Made by a program: the position numbers and the translations under genes
Notes under the pieces: generated by a model
Databases searched by the model: none
What the model saw: the letters and a program-made list of their open reading frames with translations, nothing else
Told to the model about the DNA's origin: nothing
DNA from: Lytechinus variegatus
Lineage: Eukaryota > Echinodermata > Echinoidea > Temnopleuroida > Toxopneustidae
Direction of reading: 5' to 3'
Length of the DNA: 64,000 bases
Assembly: GCF_018143015.1 (NCBI RefSeq)
Contig: NC_054752.1
Location: forward strand, 2,666,001 to 2,730,000
Part shown: positions 54,611-64,000 of the stretch, piece after piece
Numbering within the stretch: the stretch's first letter is position 1
Layout: each line of letters starts with the position of its first letter

Positions 54611-57421
54611 TCAGGCATCTGATTCCATCGGCATATTGACAACCTTGGTCGTATCAGAAACACTGAACACCTTGGATGAACCCGACGTCGAGCTATCTTC
54701 CACCTTCCCGCGTAGACGACGGACACGACGAGCGAGCGCGCTTCGGCACACCAGCTTGACGAGGACGGCGCGGAACTCGTCCAGTCGCCACCAGTAGATG
54801 ACCGGGTCGATGACGAAGTTGAGGGCGACGAGGATGTTGCTGACGGCGTCGATGTTGTCGTAGTAGATGGCGTAGATCTGGAGGATATCGTGGAAGCAGT
54901 GCACGATCCAGCAGATGCAACTGGTCAAGGTAATGACAGCGAACGTGGCCAGAACCTATAGTAAAAAAAATATAGAAATACGGTATTTTCATTATTTCAA
55001 CTGAATGGAAATGAATGAAAAATATGAAATATATACATTGATAGTCACTTTATCTAACATTCAAATCGTAGCAAGTCATTGCAAAGGAATGCAAACATAA
55101 AAGGCCCCTGCTAGGCATATCTGAATAAACACAGCAAGTAGGCGTCGTGGTCTAGTGCATGGTTCTGACTCTTGCCTTTCAAACAGAGGGTCGTGGGTTC
55201 GAATCCTAGCCATGGCGTGTTCCTTCAGCAAGAAATTTATCCACAGGTGAAGAGAATGGGTACCCGACAGGATTAGGTCATCGAATGCTAGAGCGCCTAG
55301 GCAGCCCAGCTAAAGCCGGGGTAATAATAGCAGGGCCCGCTGGGAGATCAGTTTTCGGAACTGAAGTGGCTACCCTGGGTAAATATAACGCTACTATTAT
55401 TACTATCATTATTATAATTATACGCAGGCCTAATGAACATTATTGAACTGAATAAAACCTTGATGAGCCAGCAAGGGTACACCATGTATGAAGAGTGACC
55501 GCAGAAATCGACAAATGCTTCAACATCCAGTTCACCTACATAAAATCGCACTGCATTTGTAACTTACTTGCATGACCTAGGCCATTTGAAGTGTCGCTTT
55601 AAAACATCCTCTTAAAAAAAAGATAAAATATTATATCAACATTGTAGATAATATAGATCCTCGAGAACGACATTCCTGAAATTTCGACATTTCTGCTTCT
55701 GGAGTTAATACTATCCGATAAGCGAAAAAGTACCTCTCCGTGAGATTTACGTTAATAGTTCTTTTTTTCATACAAACTGATCTTTGTCCGACAATTTAAT
55801 GTTAAACTTAATTGAACAGACTGATAAAAAGGAGACTTAACCCCTCCGAATGGATAAAATGTAAGAATAGAAAACTAAAAGTGCTTGTCAGCATAAAGAG
55901 ATTCACTCTGCCTCTCTCTGTAGATCAACCAAGCAAACCAATTATGGCGCAAGTAATATCTATCGCATTATTGTTGAAAGCTTTCAATGCGAAAATGCAA
56001 GAAGGTTTAATATGCTCTTAACAATAAGCATAACAAGAACATATCTATTTTCGAAGAGACATGTAAAATAGATTTAATAAAGGAGGATGACGATCCATTT
56101 CATAGATGCCTTTCATTTTAAAATCCTCTCATCCCCGATCAAAATAGAAATGAACAAGAAACGAAATATTGGAGATAAAATCTTCTCCGTCAGTTGATGC
56201 ATTCATAGTTTTTATCAAGAACGATTTCTCCTTGAAAGATTATGGGCAACAAAATATATACCCATATAGCTGCGGTCATTTGACACAAGTAATAACTTGC
56301 CATATGTCCCAAATATCTACATTATGCAAAAAACAACAACAAAACTTTACAGGTATGTTAAAAAATATGTATTTCGAAAACGGAGTCAGCTTGTGAAAAA
56401 AAGAGACAGAACTACGTTAACATTGTACTTTCGTTATCTAATCTTGAATGAGACCTACTTTATTTATCAAATCGCGTAAGAGACCAAACAATGGTTAGCA
56501 CTTTAAACTTTCTGTCCTATATCAAATGAAATAAAAAAAGCTACAGGTATTGTTAATACCTCCATGCCAATATGTGCATATGCAGCAGCAGCAACAACAA
56601 CAACAGCAACAAATTTTTTATCCCTTTCAAAATATGATCAAAATTTCAGAGAAAGTAAATTCAGAATGGTAATCTTTACTTTTTTGCGAAAGAAAAAGAA
56701 AATGATGTACAAGAAATTTTACTTTCATTTGCCATTCTTTTTTCTTTTCTCCTTCCTGATTTAGATTTTTTTTTTTTTTGGGGGGGGGCACTGATAAAAA
56801 CAACCCTCCGTAGCATCGCGGTTCCAGGTAATGGTGGGAGTAAAAATGATAGGGGTAAAGCGACGGAGGTAAAAATGGCAGAGGCAAAAATTGCAGAGGT
56901 AAAACGGGGGGGGGGGGGGTGGGCAAAAATGGTAGAGAGGCAAAAACGGTAGAGATATAAATGGCAGAGGAAAAAATGTAAGTGGTGAAAATAGGAGAGG
57001 TGTAAATGGCAGAGGAAAATTTCAGGAGTGTGTATACCTTTCGATTTTCTTTGAGGCGACTCTTGATTTGGTCGATGCCTCCCGCATCCCTGCCCGCTGC
57101 CGAGATATCCTTGTAGGTCATGACGTAACAAAAGGCCGTGATCGCCAGACTGGTGAACATGATGATGGGGTTGATGAGGAGGAGGAACATGCTGTAGACG
57201 CTCGAGCAGTATTTCAGCACCAGCATCGGCACGGCCAGCAGGACCCACATCAGTACGCTACCGACGATGCAGCGGGGCGCGGTGATCAGGTTACGACTTC
57301 CGAAGGGGTCGAAGGCGATGGCGATGAAGCGGTAGCAAGCGACGGCCAGGACACTTAGGACGGAGACGAGGATGGCGCAGTGAAAGATGACCTTTAACCC
57401 CGTCTTCACTTCGTATGATGC
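54611..57421 (-). CDS. Rhodopsin-class GPCR, last two exons (TM3-TM7), 5' part not found
   Basis: Exon A (57421-57038, 128 aa) and exon B (54955-54611, 114 aa plus stop) join in phase 0 across a 2.1-kb GT-AG intron. Exon A carries TM3 with the motif ACYRFIAI in place of D/E-R-Y, TM4 (IVGSVLMWVLLAVPMLVL) and TM5 (MFLLLINPIIMFTSLAITA) followed by a basic loop. Exon B has TM6 (LATFAVITLTSCICW), TM7 ending NFVIDPVIYWW in place of NPxxY, and a short basic, serine-rich tail. Ligand and G-protein partner cannot be told. It fits the large lineage-expanded GPCR families of sea urchins. The upstream exon(s) for the N-terminus, TM1 and TM2 are not seen up to 64000, so the gene may extend past the edge or be a fragment. 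Confidence 0.8.
55140..55430 (+). mobile_element. tRNA-derived SINE, copy 2 (GPCR intron)
   Basis: It shares with the SINE at 22183 the block AACAGAGGGTCGTGGGTTCG, then GCCATGGCG, TTCAGCAAGAAATTTATCCA, GAATGGGTACCCG and CAGCTAAAGCCGGGGTAAT. The tail differs: AACTGAAGTGGCTACCCTGG, then AAATATAACGC and ATT repeats. It is antisense to the GPCR gene. Confidence 0.82.
56765..57010. repeat. GGCAGAGGTAAAAATGG short tandem repeat in GPCR intron
   Basis: Roughly ten imperfect copies of a 15-20-base unit (GGTAAAAATGGCAGAGG, GTAAAAATGATAGGG, GGCAAAAACGGTAGAGA), flanked by a G-run at 56906-56921. It begins within 30 bases of exon A's donor region. The minus-strand frame running on from exon A through this repeat is intronic read-through. 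Confidence 0.7.
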
Positions 57422-57865
57422 CTGTGCATGTATGAGAAGAGAAATAGATAGTGACGACCAGTCACTCTGGTTTGATTTAATCGTAAGATTAATCTCATTG
57501 CTTCGCGTCGACTCACACGACCCCTCACGACTATGCAGTCGGTCGTGAAACTATTGGGATCGGTGTAAAACCACTCGTAGTAACTCGTGCAACACTCCCT
57601 TGTGAACTCAATGCCACTCACACTAGCATTATGCGAGTAAATGCGACTTACTGATCGCTTCTGTCGTACGACAGCCTGTCGTGTGACCAATAGATCGCAA
57701 GTGGTTGCAGACCAATTTTGAAAGGGGCTTTAGATTGCTGTAGAGGTAGAATGGAGTGGTAGGCTACATAATAAAACAGTGTCTGGCCCTCAAAATTACG
57801 CCGCTGATCAGCAAGGTTGTGTCATTTAATACCTATTTCCCATTGTCACGATCTGAGCCACGAAT
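57422..57865. other. Upstream of GPCR exon A, no exon recognised
   Basis: An open minus-strand frame at 57406-57690 overlaps exon A but is in another frame and lacks hydrophobic segments. The region has TCGTACGAC/GTCGTGTGACC-type short inversions. Nothing resembling TM1 or TM2 was seen. Confidence 0.45.
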
Positions 57866-58555
57866 CGGTGGCGTACCGTGGGTCACGGCATGGGGGGGGG
57901 GCACCGCCCGAAGCGCGCCTAGTTGCTAGGTATACTGACCTAATAGAGACATTTTAAGGACAGTGTCATTAAACGGATATGTATGTCACTGATCACATTA
58001 TGCGAGCGCGAAGCGCGAGCTGAAAATTTTTGATATTCAGACCTAAAAAGGGACATTAAAAGCAAATTTTTGTAATCATGATAAGTACCTGTCTCGCTAA
58101 ACAAACAATGCGAGCGCGAAGCGCGAGCAGAAATTTTCGTATCATATTGACCCCAAACGGACATTTAAGGACTATATTTTAGGAATCTATTAAGAGTATA
58201 CATATCTCACCATAGTAATCTAATGCGAGTGCCAAGCGCTTGCTGATTTTCTTAGAATTATATGCATCCAAACACATAAAGCATATGTAGTCATTGTAAT
58301 CATGATTGACATGTGCATCTCACTAATCAAATATTGCGAGCGCGAAGCTGAAATTTTTGTATATATTGACCCCAAATATTGATTGATTTTGGCATGAATC
58401 ATAACTACGTGTACTAAAATTATCATTACAAACAAAACTGATCTCATACCAAATTAGTTAACATTTACAATTTGCAGGAGAAGGATTGTCATCATAAGCA
58501 GATTGCTTGAAAAAATGACAACCCCAGGTTAAAACTCATTGATTAATATAATACA

Positions 58556-59103
58556 TTAATAATAATAATAATAATAATAATGCTCAATTCTTGTATAGCG
58601 CATCACACATAGCATAGCATGTCCCTATGCGCTTAAAGAAGAAATAGTGAAAGGTATATAAGAATAAAGTAATCGAGATATTTAGATTGGACCATTAGTT
58701 CAAAGTTAGTTTTTTATGCATTGAAAAGATATGTTTTGAGGGATCTCCTGAATGTACATAAATCACTTTGATATCTCATTGAATTCGGTAAAGCATTCCA
58801 GAGGACAGCAGAGGCATAAGTAAAAGCACGCTCACCATATGACTTTGTAAAGACAGAGGGAACAACAAATAATGCTTTTGAGCTTGATCTAAGATTTCGG
58901 GATGGCTGGTAATATGAAACTAAATCGAGTAAATAGGACGGGGCAATACAGCAGAATCGATATACAGTACATTTCATGAAAAACAGCAGTAATGTAATTT
59001 CAGCAATGAAGATGGAGATGATAAGGATGAAGATGATGGTGAAATGGTGAAGATGAAGGCGATGGAGAGGATGATGATGGTGATGATGCTTTAATGATGA
59101 CAC
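58556..59103 (-). mobile_element. 5'-truncated LINE 3' end, L2/CR1-like
   Basis: A minus-strand frame of about 110 residues matches the C-terminal tail of non-LTR retrotransposon ORF2: YLLDLVSYYQPSRNLRSS, YGERAFTYASAVLWNALP and FRRSLKTYLFNA. The 3' flank reads GCGCTATACAAGAATTGAGC and ends in ATT repeats, the tail type also used by the SINEs here. Everything upstream of the C-terminus is missing. Confidence 0.8.
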
Positions 59104-59270
59104 ATCGACACAGAAATTTTACTTCAAATATTCTGATATCAACATAGATTTAACGTTTGCCTTAAATGAGTAAAGAGACGTGGATCTTTTTATAGATTCT
59201 GGTAGAGAGTTCCACAAATCAGGACCATGGTGTCTTATGGATCTCTGCGCAATAAGCAATTTGGGGTTGA
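59104..59270 (-). mobile_element. Second truncated LINE 3' end
   Basis: On the minus strand 59270-59119 encodes LIAQRSIRHHGPDLWNSLPE, then SIKRSTSLYSFKANVKSMLI and SEYLK with a TAA stop at 59121-59119. This is again the RT C-terminal tail, but of another family. It is followed by a CAT-rich tail (about 58995-59095). Only about 50 codons remain. Confidence 0.7.
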
Positions 59271-60309
59271 TTAAATGGATATTTTAAGGACTATTTTTAA
59301 AAAGAATCCATTATGAGTACACATATCTCACCATAGTCATCTATTGCCAGTGCCAAGCGCATGCTGGTTTTGTTATATTTACACCTAAAGACATACTTTT
59401 TGTAGTCATGATTATCATACGCATCTCACTAGTCAAATATTGCAAGCGCGAAGCGCGAGCTGAAAAATTAGGAAATTCACACCTGAACAGGGGCATTCTA
59501 AGGCTTGTTTGTAGGAATTCACGTAGACCATGCGTATTTCACTAACCAAATGATGCGAGCGCAAGCTGAAATTTTGATATTCAGATCAGAAAAAGGGACA
59601 TTTTTATGGACTGATTTTAGGAAATCATGAAGAGCAGACATATCTCACTAATCCACTAATGCGAACGTAAGCACGGACGGGAAATGTTTTATATTAAGAC
59701 CTTAAAATGATATGTCACTACATAAAACAATAATAATTCGAAGTGCGAGGAAATATATTTGGTGCATGTTGACTTGAAAACGGGAGGTTTTAGTACAACA
59801 GGATTCTATATCTCGTTAAACAGGCAATGCGAGTATAAGGAACAATGAAGACATAGGCCCTGAGCAAATTATGTTTCATAAAGTTATATATATTTTTATG
59901 TAATATAACGTAACATAATTATACTATAACATAATTAACAATAATTTCTTCCTTCCAACTATGTTTCTTTCACTTTCTCCCTCTTTTTCTCTTTTCCCCC
60001 TTTTTTTTTTTTTGGCCAGCCGATTGGGGGGGCACGTGCCCCCATGCCCCCCCCCGTAGTTACGACACTGCCACGAATGAAACGGTGGTCTTAATCGTGG
60101 TGTAATCGTAGCGATCGTATTAGATCGTATCAGATTAGTCTTTGCAATCGAATTCATCGTAATCTTTCTTAAATGGTTCAAAAATTTTCGCGTTCATTTA
60201 CGAAAGGCCAATTGGGACGTTCGTAAAAGATCGCAGTACAGTCGGAACGAGGTATAAAGACCAACGCACACATTACGATTGTTCTGCGACCCAATATCAG
60301 AATAAAACG

Positions 60310-60595
60310 AAGTAGAATTTGACGATAATATTGAAACATGGAATATCTTTCGATGTAATGTTCTGAATCATCGTACGAATGCCTATGTTTAAATCTGTAA
60401 CTATGCTATCACCCTTCAGAATAACGAATTTAATATCTAGTCGTAATGACGCCATTTCAATTGTACGATTGGATACGATTTAAAACTAACTTGGCCTTTA
60501 CTCCAAAATATTGACTTGCAATCGTCCAAAATGATTATATTAATGTTATTTCGGCCAATTTGAACCTCAAATAAAAAGATACTTTTCAATTACAT
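60310..60595. repeat. Dispersed repeat, copy 2 (homologous to 20255-20560)
   Basis: It has the same ordered words as the copy at 20255: ATGGAATATC, TAATGTTCTGAATCATCGTA, ATATCTAGTCGTAATGACG, TTGGCCTTTACTCCAAA and AAAAGATACTTTTCAATTACA. It ends where the TAC microsatellite begins. Confidence 0.75.
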
Positions 60596-60620
60596 TTTAC
60601 ACTACTACTACTACTACTAT

Positions 60621-60740
<120 letters not shown>

Positions 60741-60743
60741 CAA

Positions 60744-60779
<36 letters not shown>

Positions 60780-60796
60780 CAATACTAATACTACTA

Positions 60797-60966
60797 CACT
60801 CTAAAAAATGAAGTGCTAATTCAGCTCTTAGAGAGCGTGTATAGCGACTGCACTTCGAAGTGCTGATTTTTCTCGTTCAAATTTGAACTAGACAAATCAG
60901 CACTCCAAAGTGCAGTCACTATACACGCTCTTTAAGAGCTGAATTAGCACTTCATTTTTTAGAGTG
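60797..60966. mobile_element. MITE in TAC microsatellite, copy 1 (TA target duplication)
   Basis: CACTCTAAAAAATGAAGTGC and its inverse at the right, with TA on both sides. Almost the whole element is a hairpin: GCTAATTCAGCTCTTA and GTATAGCGACTGCACTTC arms, central loop TTTTTCTCGTTCAAATTTG. TA duplication suggests a Tc1/mariner-type origin. Confidence 0.88.
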
Positions 60967-61040
60967 TACTACTACTACTACTACCAATACTACTACTACT
61001 ACTATTATTATTATTATTATTATTATTATTACTACTACTA

Positions 61041-61208
61041 CACTCTAAAAAATGAAGTGCTAATTCAGCTCTTAAAGAGCGTGTATAGCGACTGCACTTC
61101 GGAGTGCTGATTTTTCTCGTTCAAATTTGAACTAGACAAATCAGCACTCCAGTGCTGTCACTATACACGCTCTTTAAGAGCTGAATTAGCACTTCATTTT
61201 TTAGAGTG
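61041..61208. mobile_element. MITE in TAC microsatellite, copy 2 (TA target duplication)
   Basis: Near-identical to copy 1, same orientation, differing at a handful of bases and a short gap (ACTCCAGTGCTGTCAC against ACTCCAAAGTGCAGTCAC). Also inserted at a TA of the triplet array. Confidence 0.88.
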
Positions 61209-61243
<35 letters not shown>

Positions 61244-61324
61244 AATAATGATAATGATAATATCAATCATTATTAATGCAATAATAATAATAATGATAAT
61301 AATACTAAAATGATAATAATAATA

Positions 61325-61519
61325 CACTGTAAAAACGCTGTTAAAAAATTTAATCCCGATTATCCACTGCTCTAACAAATAATGTTTGAACTTTTTGAAC
61401 AACTGTTTAAACTATTTTAACAAGTTGTTTAAAAAGTTACTGTAAACAAATACAAAAAAAGTTTAAATAACTTGTAAGAGGGACAGGCTGAAACAACGTG
61501 CTTTCTAATTGTTACTGTG
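61325..61519. mobile_element. MITE, CACTGTAAAA ends, TTTAAAC-rich
   Basis: CACTGTAAAAAC at the left and GTTACTGTG at the right, with TA on each side. The centre is made of GTTTAAAC and AACAACTTG words. It is a relative of the element at 12743-12897. Confidence 0.65.
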
Positions 61520-61522
61520 TAA

Positions 61523-64000
61523 TGATAATGTTATTAATAGAACTGTTTCAAACGGCCTCAATGCACATAAACAAAAAAAAGCTGAGGGGAATCTACAGGT
61601 GTTGATTATGATGTTATAACAATAAATATACATTCAAATTAAGAATAATGGAATACTACATCAGATATGCCACATACAAGTGAGTTTGTAACTGTTTTCA
61701 CATCTTTCTGAATATGATTCAGATCTGAGAATAATGAGTGAGATCAGACTATTCTCTTGCTACTGCAAATGCCCTTCTTCGGCTTACTAGATAACACAAT
61801 CGAAACTCGAAAGACATCTTCTCTTGAACACAAACCAGGCGAGGTAGGTCTTCGTCGATAATGCTCCTCAAAAAATAAATTTCCTTTGTTATAAAACGAT
61901 AACCTTATACACAATAAAACAAATACGATTGAATGACATACATGAAGCGAACAGTAATAGGATTATTCAATATTTGTTTTATTCCTATAACTTCACATCT
62001 ACTGCAGATGACAGGATAATCTATCATATTGTTTGTTCGTGCACGTATATACTGCGGGGTAATTTATTGATTCCTGTGTGAACGGGGGGTTGGTCTCCTC
62101 AACCTATTAGGCCTACCGAAGGGCCCATTTACACGAGTGAAATTATTAATGTGTTTCTTATGAACACTCATCTCTGCTTATGAAGTTCAAAATAATACAA
62201 CATGAATACTCTGGGTATTTGTATAATAATAATTGGATTTATATAGCGCTTTTCCAGAGGATGCAAAGCGCTGTAAATTGCATAAGACAAGTTAAGGTTT
62301 ATGGTTATAAGTGTGTTTTGAGATGTTTTGAAGAGGTTAAGAGAAGAGAGGTTTCGAAGAGATGGAGGGAGTTTGTTCCAAAGACGGGGGGGGGGGGGGC
62401 AAGAGATTGAAAGGAGTTGAAATCGGCCTTTTTTTTTTTTTACTGTTTTTTATGTTGAAACCCCAGCCCGAGATATGTAAGTGATAATGGGATGAAGATG
62501 ATTATGGCGATGGTAGCGAATGACAACAACAGTATTCATCATGAAAAGGGTAATAAAGATAAAGATATTGACAATAAGATGGTGGTGATGAATGCTGTTA
62601 CATGCTGCTGCTGATGGTGATTATGACGACGATGATGATGATGACGACGATGATGATGGCGGCGTTGGTGGTGGAAATAATCACGATATCATGATAATGG
62701 GGATGAAAACGAGGATGATTGTGATTGTGGTGATAATTATTATTTTTCATGACGATGATGATTTTTATTACTACTATCATCATAATCATGTATTATTATT
62801 GCTAATGAATGAACCAAGATGGTGGATATGCGGGTGTGCTTTTGTGTGTTATGATGACGATGTTTCTCGGTGGGTGTGTCTGTGTGTGAATGAGCATATT
62901 TCGTTTTCCCCCTCTTCATCTGATGTGCACATATATCAATTATTGTATTCTTTGGAGGCTTCTTCTTTTCAAGTGTAAACTTTTTGTTGGCCTCCTTTTC
63001 TTGTAATGATATTTCTTCATACGAATGTACAATTTGATAATATTTTTTACTATTATCAAGAATAAATTGAATTTGAATTGAATGGTGATACTGACGATAA
63101 TGGTAATAATGATAATGAAGACGATATCAATATTGATTTAAATGATGATGACGTGGTCGATCGCACGCTTCTGATTGGTCTGATATCAAGTGAGATTGAT
63201 TTTCTCTGTTGTAATTGATTGCATCTTGTTTTTAGAACGGTGCCCTTGGACCGTGGACAAAAGACTCAACATATCAGTCATAACTTACGTATAATACATT
63301 ATATTTTTATGAGAAAAACAATTATCGTTTCATCATGAACTTGGATAACTATACGAATAACAACTATTTGTTAACTGAAAGCATAGAGTTCACTTTATTA
63401 TCAAATCATCATCTATGTCGATGTTATTATTTCATAACTTTATGTCAAAACTAGTATATATTAACGATCAAAATTTTCATAGATTTATAGCACAATGATC
63501 AGTTGGGCAGTAGAGAAAGCGGAAATAAATTTATTTTATTTGATAAAAGAAAAGCACACGGAGAGTTTTTTGGGTTATCAAGAGAAAAGCTATAAAGAGG
63601 AAATGAAACGCAGGCAAGCTTGCTTTCATCAAACGCAATATTATTTTTTGTCTACCACCATCAATAATCGAATCGCAAATTTCACGTACATATTCCCTTT
63701 TCACCTTGTTAAGATTGAATTTCTGTCATGAAAAGAGAGTGTTTTTATCGCACAATGATGGCAGTCGTGAAATGATCACTTATTTACGTTATTGAGCAAC
63801 GTTTCTTTTCCTAATTAGATGAAATCGAGCGAAGTTCTCGTTCTTCTCACACTCCATTTGCTGTAATGAATCAATAATTGGAACAACAGGCCTGTATTTG
63901 AGACCAAACTCAACGTACGACAGGTTGTCATTGTCAACCATTATCTCATGACGATGTTTAATTTTCGATGAAATTTGTAAAACAATAATTTTTCCGTCTT
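61523..64000. other. Right flank, no gene recognised
   Basis: At 62224-62260 AATAATAATTGGATTTATAT followed by AGCGCTTTTCC is the reversed tail of an L2-like retroelement. A G-run lies at 62384-62398 and GAT/GAC triplets at 62615-62800. A 78-codon frame at 63495-63731 has no recognisable motif. AATTGAATTTGAATTGAATGG at 63064-63085 may be another retroelement tail. Confidence 0.4.

Larger units (their letters stand above)
57866..60070. mobile_element. 2.2-kb hAT-like element carrying the GCGAGCGCGAAGCGCGAGC array (cluster 3)
   Basis: CCACGAAT occurs at 57858-57865 and 60071-60078, an exact 8-bp target duplication. The left end is CGGTGGCGTACC and the inverted right end CAGTGTCGTAACTACGGGG. The body holds motif units at about 58003, 58108, 58223, 58336, 59347, 59440, 59552, 59660, 59735 and 59826, spaced about 75-115 bases. 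Spacers share TGAAAATTTTTGATATTCAG, GACATTTTAAGGACT, AATCATGA and ACATATCTCACTAATC words. Two LINE 3' ends (58556-59270) interrupt the array. No transposase is seen. Confidence 0.85.

Noticed and set aside
56627-57037. Extension of GPCR exon A into a proline/phenylalanine-rich tail
   Set aside because: A good GTATAC donor ends the exon in phase with exon B, and the tail is the intron's short tandem repeat.
57406-57690. 94-codon frame upstream of the GPCR exon
   Set aside because: Wrong frame for exon A, no membrane segment and no N-terminal features.
57990-59830. CRISPR-like reading of the ~110-bp spaced motif array
   Set aside because: Spacers are homologous to each other, the genome is eukaryotic, and the array lies inside a transposon.
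62592-62978. 128-codon frame with aspartate run
   Set aside because: Driven by GAT/GAC triplets; no splice or protein signature.

Overview
The window is nuclear DNA of an echinoderm, most likely a sea urchin. The evidence is spliced genes with GT-AG introns, a kinesin-1 first exon close to the urchin kinesin heavy chain as I remember it, an AT-rich background full of short inverted-repeat transposons, tRNA-derived SINEs, CAT/TAC microsatellites and a DIRS-type retrotransposon. No bacterial, viral or organellar gene blocks are seen. I had no database, so family names rest on recognised motifs and on termini that can be read directly.

Host genes. (1) 4008-4130, minus strand: first coding exon of kinesin-1 heavy chain (KIF5); the rest lies off the left edge. 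(2) 9378-13067, minus strand: three tRNA-Gln(CUG) genes on tandemly duplicated ~1.8 kb units. (3) 13876-26816, plus strand: a complete dynactin subunit 2 (dynamitin, DCTN2) gene in 13 coding exons, 403 aa. (4) 32960-40657, minus strand: a complete ribosomal protein L27 (RPL27) gene in four coding exons, 136 aa. (5) 54611-57421, minus strand: the last two exons of a rhodopsin-class GPCR covering TM3-TM7; TM1-TM2 is not found.

The kinesin and dynamitin genes are divergent. They serve opposite microtubule motors, and the vertebrate KIF5A and DCTN2 genes are, as I recall, also head-to-head neighbours, so this looks like an ancient linkage.

Most other sequence is mobile DNA. Last intron of RPL27: a 4.7 kb DIRS element (33361-38070) with 40-bp perfect inverted termini, abutting a small DIRS-like relative whose edge lies 41 bp from the last splice acceptor. 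hAT-like elements with C(A/G)GTGGCGTA-type termini and 8-bp target duplications: 9895-10111, 18962-19234 and a 2.2 kb one at 57866-60070. The last carries an internal array of ~105-115 bp units, each with the near-palindrome GCGAGCGCGAAGCGCGAGC. The same array occurs at 6.8-7.2 kb and 44.4-46.1 kb and is the least explained structure here. piggyBac-like MITEs with TTAA duplications: 10166-10749 and 31207-31698. TA-duplicating MITEs: 60797-60966, 61041-61208 and 61325-61519. Also present are a 3-copy MITE family starting CCAGG/GTTTCATAAAGC, foldback elements built of short degenerate repeats (30.4 and 52.5 kb), SINEs and truncated LINE 3' ends.

Regions 42457-44217, 48516-50678, 52830-54600 and 61520-64000 hold no gene I can recognise.
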